DNA of 64,000 bases from Bacteroidota bacterium (lineage in GTDB: Bacteria; Bacteroidota; Bacteroidia; Chitinophagales; Saprospiraceae): NCBI GenBank assembly GCA_024642705.1, contig JAHEAQ010000001.1:277575-341574 (forward strand), in the 5' to 3' direction. Made by a program: the position numbers and the translations under genes. The stretch's first letter is position 1, and every line of letters begins with the position of its first letter. Below, piece by piece: positions 1 through 8,854 of this stretch. Below the pieces are notes generated by a model that did not search any database, had not been told where the DNA came from, and worked only from the letters and a program-made list of their open reading frames with translations.

Positions 1-717
1 TCCAAGTCCAATAGCTGGATAATAGCCATTTTCAACAGTTCGCAAAGTAGAAAACGGGTAAGTAACATCAACAATTAGCCCCATTACTCGTGTTATTTGA
101 ATTCTTGAAGCTATTCCAGCACTTACTAAATCATTCTTATCATAATCATAAACTAAATTCCTATAAGTCCATCCGCCATTCAATTGAAGCGAAAAGCCAG
201 GTGAAAATTTTCTAGCAAGCATTAATTGAGAGTGAAATGAAAACCTATGGTCAATCTGGGGAAAACTTGATATAACACCTTCAGTTTGAGATTGTGCCAT
301 TGTTGAATAAGTTGTCATACCCATTACCGTAATTGTTAATGGGTTATTTTGCTTATCTTGGGCCATCAATTTCGCCTTCATAAAAGAATTAATATTTTGC
401 CTCAACTCATTGGAACCTTTCGTTCTAGAAATACCAATGTTAACATTATTAGTGAGTCCATAATCAAAACCTATAAAAATATCAGTCGAATTGTCCAAAC
501 CATAGAATGTCTGCCATCCTCCAGTTTCTCCTAACATGTTTCCAAAACGATGGCCAATTCTGAAATCAAGCTTTCTTTTCATAAGCGTTTCAGAGGAATG
601 GTTGTTAATAACTCTTCTGTCTTTAAATGTTTCGTATACAAGTACTTTTTCTTGACCACTTAATGTTATTGAAAAGACAAAACAAGCAAAAATGTAAATA
701 ATTATATTTCTTTTCAT
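1..717 (-). CDS. DUF5777-type outer-membrane beta-barrel protein (3' end beyond window)
   Basis: The reading frame is open from an ATG at 717 down to the window edge, so the C-terminus is missing. It starts with a signal peptide (MKRNIIIYIFACFVFSITLS, then GQ), followed by a stretch containing TFKDRRVINNHS and a region with alternating aromatic/polar residues and many Gly (DFRIGHRFG, NGGWTYRNLVYDY). This matches the DUF5777 family of Bacteroidota beta-barrels, which are often found beside c-type cytochrome or YceI-like genes. The start lies only 10 bp downstream of the cytochrome-like lipoprotein gene, so the two are probably one minus-strand operon. The substrate is unknown. Family assignment is from motif recognition only. 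Confidence 0.75.
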   Translation of the reverse strand, partial: MKRNIIIYIFACFVFSITLSGQEKVLVYETFKDRRVINNHSSETLMKRKLDFRIGHRFGNMLGETGGWQTFYGLDNSTDIFIGFDYGLTNNVNIGISRTKGSNELRQNINSFMKAKLMAQDKQNNPLTITVMGMTTYSTMAQSQTEGVISSFPQIDHRFSFHSQLMLARKFSPGFSLQLNGGWTYRNLVYDYDKNDLVSAGIASRIQITRVMGLIVDVTYPFSTLRTVENGYYPAIGLG

Positions 718-727
718 AATCGTATTA

Positions 728-1090
728 TTAGTTCTCAGGATAACCTGACTGAATCCAGCATTTAAAAATGACTATTTCTTCATCTGATAATTTTGAAGGA
801 CCAAGTGATGAATAATTTGGTGGCATAGTCCGATCAAAAATTGTTTTTCTTTCAATAAGACCACTATCAAAATATTTAGAAATTCCTTTATAGCTTGTAA
901 AATTTCCCGGTGCCCCACCAGCATGGCATCCAGAATAAGCACAAGTAGTAGAAATGATGGGTCTTATTTGGTTATCATAAGTAACCACATCTCCACATTC
1001 CGTAATTATTTCAGAAATTTGGTCTCTGGTACAAGAAACAATTATTAGAATTAATATTGTTGTAAAAAAAATAACTGCAACAAATTTCAT
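728..1090 (-). CDS. small lipoprotein with cytochrome c-like CX4CH motif
   Basis: This 120-residue protein has a lipoprotein signal peptide ending in IVSC (lipidated Cys about residue 20). Around residue 50 it has the string STTCAYSGCHAGG, a CX4CH motif in place of the usual CXXCH, followed by TMPP near residue 89 (a possible methionine ligand) and a C-terminal WIQSGYPEN. Bacteroidota and Planctomycetota encode many short periplasmic proteins of this type that are annotated as cytochrome c or heme-binding lipoproteins; whether the CX4CH spacing takes heme is not shown by sequence. It precedes the DUF5777 barrel by 10 bp, which suggests that the two work together in the envelope, possibly in redox chemistry. 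Confidence 0.65.
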   Translation of the reverse strand: MKFVAVIFFTTILILIIVSCTRDQISEIITECGDVVTYDNQIRPIISTTCAYSGCHAGGAPGNFTSYKGISKYFDSGLIERKTIFDRTMPPNYSSLGPSKLSDEEIVIFKCWIQSGYPEN

Positions 1091-1185
1091 TAATTTTGGT
1101 TTTATTAAAGAAAAGCGAAATTAACAACATATTAATTTCTTTCAAATTATTTTTATTTTTATAACAAGAAATACAAACCATAATT

Positions 1186-1602
1186 ATGTATCCACCAGAA
1201 TTAGTGAAACCAATGGCTCAAGAATTAACAGAATTTGGGTTTCAATCATTATCTACTCCTGAAGAAGTAAACAATATTCTTGAAAACAATGAAGGTACTG
1301 TTTTATTAGTAGTTAATTCAGTTTGTGGCTGTGCAGCAGCTAATGCAAGACCTGGAGCAAAAATTGCAATCCAAAATAGTAAAAAGCCAGCTAAATTAGT
1401 TACTGTTTTTGCAGGAGTAAATGCAGAAGCTACTTCTAGAGCTAGAGATTATTTACTTCCATATCCTCCATCTTCACCTGCAATAGCTTTGTTTAAGGAT
1501 GGTAGCCTTGTTCACATGTTAGAAAGACACCATATTGAAGGAAGGTCTGCGCATATGATTGCTGACAATCTAGTTATGGCTTTCAATGAATATTGTGATT
1601 AA
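1186..1602 (+). CDS. BrxA/BrxB (YphP/YqiW) family bacilliredoxin
   Basis: This 138-residue protein begins MYPPELVKPMAQELTEFGF and carries a CGC motif (Cys47-Gly-Cys49) in VVNSVCGCAAANARPG. It matches the DUF1094/YphP family, which has a thioredoxin-like fold and length near 140 residues. In Firmicutes these proteins remove bacillithiol from S-thiolated proteins; in Bacteroidota the same family is usual and the partner thiol is probably bacillithiol too (inference). It acts in the cytoplasm; no signal peptide. The gene stands alone on the plus strand, and its stop codon overlaps the stop region of the convergent giant adhesin gene by 4 nt. Confidence 0.9.
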   Translation: MYPPELVKPMAQELTEFGFQSLSTPEEVNNILENNEGTVLLVVNSVCGCAAANARPGAKIAIQNSKKPAKLVTVFAGVNAEATSRARDYLLPYPPSSPAIALFKDGSLVHMLERHHIEGRSAHMIADNLVMAFNEYCD

Positions 1603-4600
1603 TCCTGATCGATAATAATTTTTTCATGATATGTTCTATATCCTGCATCCATCTGTAGGATATAGAATCCTTTTGGAATCGTAGAAATATCAAATGTTTT
1701 TTCATAAACACCAGTTTTGAAATCTTGATATTCAATCAAGTTTTTTATTTTTCTTCCTGCTTCATCTAATAATCTGATTTCCACTTTACTCTGCTCAGCA
1801 ACTTCAAATTGAAGATGTAAATTTTCCTTTGTTGGATTTGGATAAATTTCAAAAGTAAACGTTTGATGAAAAGCTTTTACCACAATCACATGACTGTATG
1901 AGTAATTGCCTTCAAGATCAAATTCTTTTAACCTATAATAATAATTGCCTTCATCACCAGAATTTATATCTAAAAATCTATATTCTTGCAAATATTTTTC
2001 TTGGTCAATTGCTGAAATTTCTGCGATTTTTTCGAATTTATGAGCCCCATCTTTCCTTCGCTCCAATTCATATTTTGAAATTATTTTATCTACCTGGGTA
2101 GCCCATTCTATGACGTTTTCTTCACCTTCTCTTCTGCCCGTAAAAGCCAATAAATTAGAAAATATAAGATCATTGATCACTACCCCAGCATCTACATTAT
2201 CGATGAACTCAGACGGATTAATGCTAAATAATTTAGTGGTTCCATAGCCAAAGGAATTGTCGACATCACTATTATGATTTTCATCTGAATTTACGTTCAT
2301 TGTAAATTCATATGGCCCATCAAGTCTGAATTTTAAATAATAATTTCCTTTCCTTAAGTTTTCTACTTTGTAATGTCCTTGAGCATCCGAAGTTTCAGTT
2401 GCTATTAACTCCTTTTGTTCATTGTAAATATCAATCTGAGCTCCTACAATTCCAACTTCATTTTCGCCTTGCATTCCATTGTAATCTTCATCAAGCCAAA
2501 CCATTTTACCCAAAGTCCCCGGCTCATATAAACCAACGGAAATAGTTTGTTTGAGTTCTTTAGAATAAATTGAAAATGGAAACGATTCGTAATTAATTTC
2601 AGTTTCCATAAAATCAGAATCTGTAAAATCAGTGCTACCAGCGGCTTTATAATCTGTCAAAAACATTCCAGTATCTTTTTCCATTTTTATAAAATACATT
2701 CCTGGTAAAACCTTAATAGTGGTTTGTTGTACACCTGCAAAATTTCCAAGAAAATCTCCTTCTATAGAATACAAAGAAGCCTTATAATCTTTTAATGCAC
2801 CATCATTTTCTTCCTTTATTCCATTTCCATTATTATCTTTCCAAACATTCATTTCTATTGTTCCATAGGTGTATAATCCTAGATCTAAATTTTTGATTGC
2901 GATTCCCTGAGCATTAATTACTTGAGATTTTCCACTATTATCAAACTTTATCTGACTCAAATCTAAATTAGAAACATAGTAAGATTGTGGCAATTCAACC
3001 TGCAAAGAATATTGGCCTTTTGGCAATATGCCTAATTCAAATTTTCCATATTTATTAGTCTGAACATCATAGACAATTTCTCCAACAATGCTAATCAAAC
3101 TCAATCTTACACCTTCAATACCTTTTTCGAAACTATTGTATTGATGGTCTAAATTCAAATCATGATGTAAAGTGCCGCTGGAAGGGTCTTCATTATCATA
3201 CATTCCAATATCAATCCAATCGATCTTTTGATTGGCACCAAGATAAAATACTTCCGTTTTTCCAGAATTCATTCCATCGTTGTCTATTTCATCATTACTG
3301 GCATTCGAAATTGCCACTTGAAATCCTTGAGGAATTTCAAATTGCAAATAATATCGGCCACTTTCAATTCCATAAAACCCATACTTACCCTTTGAATCTG
3401 AAATGGTACTGCTTAACAATTTATTATCCAAAGAAAAAATAGAAACAGAAACTCCTTCGATACCTTTTTCACCATTTTGAATTCCATCTTTGTTGAAGTC
3501 GTTCCAAATAAGATTTCCCACATAAGTTGTCGAAATATATCCTGCATCTATGTCATTTTTTACTTCTCCTGAATAAAGACTAAAAATTTTGGTTCTTCCA
3601 TTTTCATTCACATCAGAATTTTTATCCTGGAAAGGCAAAACTATTTTTGTGTATTCGAAAGCAGTTTTTTTCGAAAAAGTTAAATAGTAATTTCCTGGAC
3701 TAACATTGTTGATTTTGTAATATCCATCAGCATTTGATATGGTCCTATCTACAAGTTTACCATTCGTTTCATATAATACAATTTCAACTCCTGAAAGACC
3801 AGGTTCGTCTGGGTCTTGCAAACCATTTGAGTTAAAATCAATCCAAACAAAATCACCTATACTTGTTTGAGGTTCAAAAAACCCAGCGTCAATATTAAGA
3901 TTATTTTGCCCTGGATAGATTTCAATAAAATCTGTAGTTCCATATCCATTCGCTCCAGTAACATCAGAATCCAAAATGTCATTCCCTTTTTTCGCAGGCG
4001 CAAATTTCATTTCTTTTGAAACTTCAAACTGCAAATAATATTTTCCAGAATAATTACCTTTAAATTGGTAATAGCCTAAAGATCCATTTTGGGGATTTGA
4101 TTTGGTTTTTGTAGTTGAGATAAGAGTATTTTTTTCATCATATAAATTTACAATGACTCCATTTGCTCCTACCTCATTTTCATCCTGAATACCATTAGAA
4201 TTCTGATCTTTCCATACATAATCTCCAATTTCCGTATAAATTGAATAAAAACCAGCATCATAATAATCATTCATTTGACCTGGATTAAATTCAAATAAAT
4301 CAGTAGTACCTTCACCATTACTTCCAGTCACATCAGAGTTTTTGTTGCTATTTCCAATGTTTGGAATGGTATACAAAAACTGATCTAACAATATAAACTG
4401 CAAATAATATTTTCCTTTAAATGCACCTTTAAAATAGTAATATCCAAGTTTCCCAGTTATTGGATTATAATTTGTTTGTGTCGAATCTATGAAGAACCCA
4501 TTTCCATCAAATAATTTAACACTTACGCCATTCAACCCATTTTCATTATCATCTTGTTTCCCATTTTTATTGCTGTCATCCCAAACATAATCGCCAATAA

Positions 4601-7139
4601 ATTCAACAATGGGTTTTAATCCTCCATCGATATCCAAGTTTGCAGCACAATTTTCAAAATTAAAATTTCCACTTTTTCCGATGGTGAAATTGCCTTCTTG
4701 AGCCTCTACTATTATATCAGAATTTTGGCTCTCAATGCCAATATTTTTTGTTTTACTAAAGTTATGTGGGTAAACAAACTCCACATGATATTCCCCTTCA
4801 GCAATGTCTTTAAATAAATAATGACCATTTTCATCAGTAGTATCTGTGAAAATTTTTTGCGTCCCTTTATATAAACTTACGGTAATGCCTCCTATTCCTT
4901 TTTCTTCGGAGTCTTGTAATCCATTATTATTTGAGTCCATCCAAACAAAATCCCCAATTACATTCGAACAAATAATTAATCCAATATCAATTGGTGCTGG
5001 AGCATTAACGCCATCAATAAAAAATTGATCAGAAATATAATTAGCATTTAAATCTGAGTTTTTATCTAAGTCAGCTTGTGTTCTTTCTATTATAGTATTG
5101 GAAATTGTTTTTTCCGTTGCAATATAATATCCGCCATTTCCTAAATTATTAAATTCGTATTCCCCATTTTCATCAGTTAATGTTGAATCTAACTCGTTTT
5201 TATCTTCATTTAACAGCTTAATTACCACCCCTTCAACTCCATTTTCAAAAGGATCTTGAAGTAAATTAAAATTTGTTTCTTCCCAAACATACCCTCCGAT
5301 TGAGTTAAATTTTCTTGTATATCCAGCATCAATTGTTCTGTTTTTTGTACCCGATTTGATATTTACTAAATCGGTCTGACCATCATTATTGATAACATTA
5401 GAATTCAGGTTCTCAATATTACTAATAGTGGTATATTCATAATTTAGTTTTTTATCGAACACAATTCGATATGAACCTGGGAAAATACTGTCAAATAAAT
5501 AAAATCCATTTTGCTCAGAAATATCTCCTTTTATCCATTCCCCATCTTTATCAAACAGTTGAATTGTGACATCAGCAATACCCTTTTCATTTATATCTTG
5601 AATTCCATTTCTATTCAAATCTTCCCACACAAAATCACCAATTTCTGAATAAGAAATCAAAAAGATATCAAGATTTGAAATGTATGAGCTTGTTTTTATA
5701 TCAACATTCAAATTATTCTTTGAAAAATATTGAGAGAACCCAAATTTACTTGGCAGGATAGGTTGGATAGTATATTTTCCAATTGGAAGATTTTCAAACT
5801 TATACCGGCCATCTGACGAAGTTATTACTTCAGCCACAAGATTCCCACTCTCATTGAATAATTCTATGGTTACATCTCTTAATTGGATGGAGGTTTTACT
5901 TTCTAAATTCCCATATACATCGTTATATAATGTTCCAGAAATTGTTCTTGAAGAAACTATACCGATGTCAATCCCTGAAAAATCAGTATTTGATTTAATA
6001 TAGAATGCTTTTGTTCTAATTTTATCATTCATTAATAAAGCATCATTATCAAAAAGTGGATTACCAACCTGATATGGACTTGCTGAATTCCCTTTTGCAT
6101 CCATTTCCAGAAAATAATAGCCTTCATTTAATGATTTGAATTCAAATCTGCCATTCGCATCAGTTTCAGCTTTTGTGAATAATCCAGAATTATTTTCAAC
6201 CAATTTTATAGTCATTCCTTCATACCCATCCTCATCATTTTCTTTTATACCATCCGAGTTGAAATCTTTCCATACATTTCCTTTTAGTGTAGATAACCCG
6301 CAATCTTTAACCAAAATTTTCCTGCAACAAGTATCGATAACTTGTCCATCAATAAATGAATTTACACAGATGGTATGCATTCCAATTGATGCAGCAGACA
6401 TATCTAAATTAATTGTGTTCGATAGTCCGTCCTCTGATTTTGATTTCAAATCAGTAGAATATTCCCACTCATATTCAACATTTTCTTGAGGCTCAACATA
6501 CAAAAAAGTAGATTTACCGTTGCACACAGTAAATAATTCTTCATAATAAACCTTGAGGTCCACTATATCCAAGTGAAAATTAGATAATGAATTTGAATTA
6601 TTGACTAGTTCAATTTCAAAACCAAATTTATTACTGTTTACTAGAGTATCACTCAAATCAAAACCCCAATTATCAGCACTAAAACCATATTGCCAATGTT
6701 CGTTAATTGAATTTAATTCTGATCCAGTCACTATTTTGTTGGCTTTATTCACACCAATAAAGCTGCCTCTGTTCTTATAAAATTGGACTTTTTTGATGCT
6801 TATAGGCTTATTACTGTCTTGATAACCTACAAGCCGAATTGCTAAACCTAATATTTTGGAGCCTTCGGGTATACGTATTCCGAATTTATCAAATTGTAAA
6901 CATAAATTCTGATTGGCCTCTATAGAACCATTATAAAAGAAATTATCTTCTGATAAAGTAGCGCTTGATGATTTTGATGTATTGCAGATATTTTGAATGG
7001 GCAATGCAATTTTAAGGAAATCAGAAGTTGTTTCTTTTTCCGCGATAATTGCACAAGAAGAATCCTGAGCAATTGCACCTATTACACTTATTAAAATAAG
7101 CGAGGTTATAAGGATTAAGCGTAATAAATCCTTTTTCAA
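1599..7139 (-). CDS. giant SdrD/CnaB-repeat surface adhesin with T9SS sorting domain
   Basis: This 1846-residue secreted protein has a signal peptide (residues 1-24, ending IGAIAQ), an N-terminal beta-rich region to about residue 280, and then twelve consecutive SdrD-B/CnaB-like modules from about 285 to 1650. Each module opens with variants of GDFVWxDxNxNGxQDxxExG, an acidic Ca2+-type loop, and includes GxYxFxxLxxGxYYLxF. An fn3-like segment follows (about 1663-1750) and the protein ends in a type A T9SS C-terminal domain (YPNPTKENL... to ...YHEKIIIDQD). It is expected to be exported by Sec, crossed by T9SS and held on the surface; adhesion is inferred from architecture. The start codon is TTG: the signal peptide has no internal Met and an in-frame stop lies just upstream. 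Confidence 0.9.
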   Translation of the reverse strand: MKKDLLRLILITSLILISVIGAIAQDSSCAIIAEKETTSDFLKIALPIQNICNTSKSSSATLSEDNFFYNGSIEANQNLCLQFDKFGIRIPEGSKILGLAIRLVGYQDSNKPISIKKVQFYKNRGSFIGVNKANKIVTGSELNSINEHWQYGFSADNWGFDLSDTLVNSNKFGFEIELVNNSNSLSNFHLDIVDLKVYYEELFTVCNGKSTFLYVEPQENVEYEWEYSTDLKSKSEDGLSNTINLDMSAASIGMHTICVNSFIDGQVIDTCCRKILVKDCGLSTLKGNVWKDFNSDGIKENDEDGYEGMTIKLVENNSGLFTKAETDANGRFEFKSLNEGYYFLEMDAKGNSASPYQVGNPLFDNDALLMNDKIRTKAFYIKSNTDFSGIDIGIVSSRTISGTLYNDVYGNLESKTSIQLRDVTIELFNESGNLVAEVITSSDGRYKFENLPIGKYTIQPILPSKFGFSQYFSKNNLNVDIKTSSYISNLDIFLISYSEIGDFVWEDLNRNGIQDINEKGIADVTIQLFDKDGEWIKGDISEQNGFYLFDSIFPGSYRIVFDKKLNYEYTTISNIENLNSNVINNDGQTDLVNIKSGTKNRTIDAGYTRKFNSIGGYVWEETNFNLLQDPFENGVEGVVIKLLNEDKNELDSTLTDENGEYEFNNLGNGGYYIATEKTISNTIIERTQADLDKNSDLNANYISDQFFIDGVNAPAPIDIGLIICSNVIGDFVWMDSNNNGLQDSEEKGIGGITVSLYKGTQKIFTDTTDENGHYLFKDIAEGEYHVEFVYPHNFSKTKNIGIESQNSDIIVEAQEGNFTIGKSGNFNFENCAANLDIDGGLKPIVEFIGDYVWDDSNKNGKQDDNENGLNGVSVKLFDGNGFFIDSTQTNYNPITGKLGYYYFKGAFKGKYYLQFILLDQFLYTIPNIGNSNKNSDVTGSNGEGTTDLFEFNPGQMNDYYDAGFYSIYTEIGDYVWKDQNSNGIQDENEVGANGVIVNLYDEKNTLISTTKTKSNPQNGSLGYYQFKGNYSGKYYLQFEVSKEMKFAPAKKGNDILDSDVTGANGYGTTDFIEIYPGQNNLNIDAGFFEPQTSIGDFVWIDFNSNGLQDPDEPGLSGVEIVLYETNGKLVDRTISNADGYYKINNVSPGNYYLTFSKKTAFEYTKIVLPFQDKNSDVNENGRTKIFSLYSGEVKNDIDAGYISTTYVGNLIWNDFNKDGIQNGEKGIEGVSVSIFSLDNKLLSSTISDSKGKYGFYGIESGRYYLQFEIPQGFQVAISNASNDEIDNDGMNSGKTEVFYLGANQKIDWIDIGMYDNEDPSSGTLHHDLNLDHQYNSFEKGIEGVRLSLISIVGEIVYDVQTNKYGKFELGILPKGQYSLQVELPQSYYVSNLDLSQIKFDNSGKSQVINAQGIAIKNLDLGLYTYGTIEMNVWKDNNGNGIKEENDGALKDYKASLYSIEGDFLGNFAGVQQTTIKVLPGMYFIKMEKDTGMFLTDYKAAGSTDFTDSDFMETEINYESFPFSIYSKELKQTISVGLYEPGTLGKMVWLDEDYNGMQGENEVGIVGAQIDIYNEQKELIATETSDAQGHYKVENLRKGNYYLKFRLDGPYEFTMNVNSDENHNSDVDNSFGYGTTKLFSINPSEFIDNVDAGVVINDLIFSNLLAFTGRREGEENVIEWATQVDKIISKYELERRKDGAHKFEKIAEISAIDQEKYLQEYRFLDINSGDEGNYYYRLKEFDLEGNYSYSHVIVVKAFHQTFTFEIYPNPTKENLHLQFEVAEQSKVEIRLLDEAGRKIKNLIEYQDFKTGVYEKTFDISTIPKGFYILQMDAGYRTYHEKIIIDQD

Positions 7140-7158
7140 AATAAGTAGTTTTCAATTT

Positions 7159-7187
7159 ATATGCTCAGCTAGCAATTATGAGCATAT
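7159..7187. promoter_or_regulatory. 9-bp inverted repeat in the adhesin leader
   Basis: The arms ATATGCTCA (7159-7167) and TGAGCATAT (7179-7187) are perfect complements with an 11-nt loop. The element sits 20 bp upstream of the TTG start of the adhesin. It may be an operator or an mRNA leader hairpin; no T-tract follows it in the direction of the adhesin, so a terminator is unlikely. Confidence 0.45.
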
Positions 7188-7316
7188 TAGAAATATTAGT
7201 AATTTGTAAAAATAGTAATTTATGTCGAGTATATATAATAAATAATTGTAATATATACGATTTTTAAGCTTAAAAACAATATTTATTTTGGTTATTGGGA
7301 AGATTTTTGGGGAAAT

Positions 7317-7353
7317 AAAAAAAATGGGGTGCTCTTAGTAGAACAACACCCCA
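7317..7353 (-). terminator. Rho-independent terminator (minus strand)
   Basis: On the minus strand TGGGGTG pairs with CACCCCA (7347-7353 with 7325-7331) and is followed by a run of eight Ts. It lies about 320 bp downstream of the glycosyltransferase stop codon and 180 bp upstream of the adhesin start, so it insulates the adhesin from upstream transcription. Confidence 0.75.
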
Positions 7354-7674
7354 AAATAATGAGAATGAAACCTGGTTCTTATATACTTTAATTATGTATG
7401 ATCGGATTACTTAAACTAAGATACACTAATTTGAATATCTATGCAAAAATCATTATAAAAAATAAAGACAAAAATAAGTCCAAGTTTCTGATTTATAGAG
7501 GATTTGATGTCGAATTTCTTAAAAATTACAGTAGTTTTTCAGGAAATTATTTCAATATATGCTTATATATAACGACTAATAAATTAGCTAATTTTCACAT
7601 ATGAAAACAGAAAAATAATTTAAAAATTTTAATAAAAAATACTGATTTATTTACTTGAATTGAAAATTTACTAA

Positions 7675-8778
7675 CTACTTAGCTTTGGAATACAACCTAT
7701 GCAATTTCATAGCATGTTCGTCGGCACCAAATTTTTGCTTAATCTTAAGGATATCGTGATCACTTATTTTTTCCGATGATATAGATAATTGTTCAATTGA
7801 TGTACCAATAGATTCAACGGAATTAGGGTCAATCAATACAGCAATTTCATTCCCTGCTTCAGGCATTGATGAAGTATTGCTCGTAATTACTGGAGTACCA
7901 CATAACAAAGATTCTATTATCGGGATTCCAAATCCTTCATAAAAAGAAGGATAAATACTAAATTTTGCATGAAAATATAATTCTTTTAATTCTTGGTTTT
8001 TTATATGCCCCAGGAATAAAACATCCCTGCTCAAATTATTTTCACCTACCCATTTTTCTAACTCCTTTTTATATTTCCCTCCATCTCCGACAACTACCAA
8101 CAAAGGCCTATTTTCAGGCTTTATCAAATTCAATGCGACCAAAACATTTTTTAAATTTTTCCTTTTAGTAATTGAACTAACAAATAAAAAATAAGGTCTT
8201 TTTTCATTTTCAATATACTTTGGGAAAGGGCAATCTTTTATTTTATCATAAAATATGTCATCACAACTTTGATAAATTACTTCAATTTTCGATTCTGGAA
8301 TTCCAAAAAATTGAATGATATCCATTTTTGTAGATTCAGAAACTGCAATGATCTTATCCGCTGAATTACAAGATCTTCGAAATTTTGAATGGTATATTTT
8401 ACGATCAATTAAAGGGTAAAACTCAGGAAATTTTAGGAAAATGAGGTCATGAATTGTCACTATTTTATAAAGCGTAGATAAATTCTCAATGGAATATGGA
8501 AGTTCATTACTAAGTCCGTGATAAATATCTAAATCCTGTTTTTCAATGTCTTTAACAATGTTTTTAAACCTCCATAAAAATTTCTTTTTGCCATCTACAA
8601 TGCAATACTCACTTGTGAGAAAATCTTTTTTAAACTTTGATTCTTCATAATGCTTAACAAAAAGTGTGATTTGATCCTCTTCATACAATTGATGGTAATG
8701 TTTGACAACTGATCGGCTATAATTCCCTAATCCACTGAAGTTAAAAAACAATCTTTTGGCATCAAATCCTATTTTCAT
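7675..8778 (-). CDS. GT4 family glycosyltransferase
   Basis: This 367-residue GT-B enzyme starts MKIGFDAKRLFFNFSGLGNY, the sugar-acceptor N-domain signature with a Gly-rich loop. The C-domain carries RPYFLFVSSITKRKN (about 195-208) and the GT4 donor-site motif EGFGIPIIES with paired glutamates at about 281 and 289, followed by CGTPVITSNTSSMPE. It probably transfers a nucleotide-activated sugar in cell-surface polysaccharide or glycan synthesis; donor and acceptor cannot be read from sequence. It is a lone gene, separated from the upstream EF-G paralogue by a terminator, with a TAATTTTG box 16 bp before its ATG. Confidence 0.9.
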   Translation of the reverse strand: MKIGFDAKRLFFNFSGLGNYSRSVVKHYHQLYEEDQITLFVKHYEESKFKKDFLTSEYCIVDGKKKFLWRFKNIVKDIEKQDLDIYHGLSNELPYSIENLSTLYKIVTIHDLIFLKFPEFYPLIDRKIYHSKFRRSCNSADKIIAVSESTKMDIIQFFGIPESKIEVIYQSCDDIFYDKIKDCPFPKYIENEKRPYFLFVSSITKRKNLKNVLVALNLIKPENRPLLVVVGDGGKYKKELEKWVGENNLSRDVLFLGHIKNQELKELYFHAKFSIYPSFYEGFGIPIIESLLCGTPVITSNTSSMPEAGNEIAVLIDPNSVESIGTSIEQLSISSEKISDHDILKIKQKFGADEHAMKLHRLYSKAK

Positions 8779-8793
8779 TAGTTTGATTTATTA

Positions 8794-8801
8794 CAAAATT
8801 A
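8794..8801 (-). promoter_or_regulatory. TAnnTTTG -7 box for the glycosyltransferase
   Basis: On the minus strand the sequence reads TAATTTTG, an exact match to the Bacteroidota -7 consensus TAnnTTTG, 15 nt from the ATG at 8778. A good TTTG -33 element at the usual distance is not obvious, because that region is the EF-G terminator stem. Confidence 0.4.
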
Positions 8802-8804
8802 CAA

Positions 8805-8831
8805 GAGGAAGTGACAATTTATCACTTCCTC
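8805..8831 (-). terminator. terminator hairpin after the EF-G paralogue
   Basis: GAGGAAGTGA (8805-8814) and TCACTTCCTC (8822-8831) form a perfect 10-bp stem with a 7-nt loop, 23 bp after the stop codon of the EF-G gene. The minus-strand sequence that follows is T-rich (TTGTAATTTTG) but not a pure T-run. Confidence 0.7.
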
Positions 8832-8854
8832 CCTAAAACATTATTTATAATAAA

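Larger units (their letters stand above)
7140..7674. other. intergenic region, 535 bp, AT-rich
   Basis: No convincing gene. It holds an inverted repeat just upstream of the adhesin start (7159-7187) and a minus-strand terminator hairpin (7317-7353). The 320 bp between that terminator and the glycosyltransferase stop codon are very AT-rich; the short open frame at 7398-7604 on the plus strand has no recognisable protein character. Confidence 0.6.

Noticed and set aside
7398..7604. 68-codon plus-strand open frame in the 7.1-7.7 kb gap
   Set aside because: Lys/Asn/Ile/Phe composition reflects base bias, with no signal peptide, motif or promoter that I can support.
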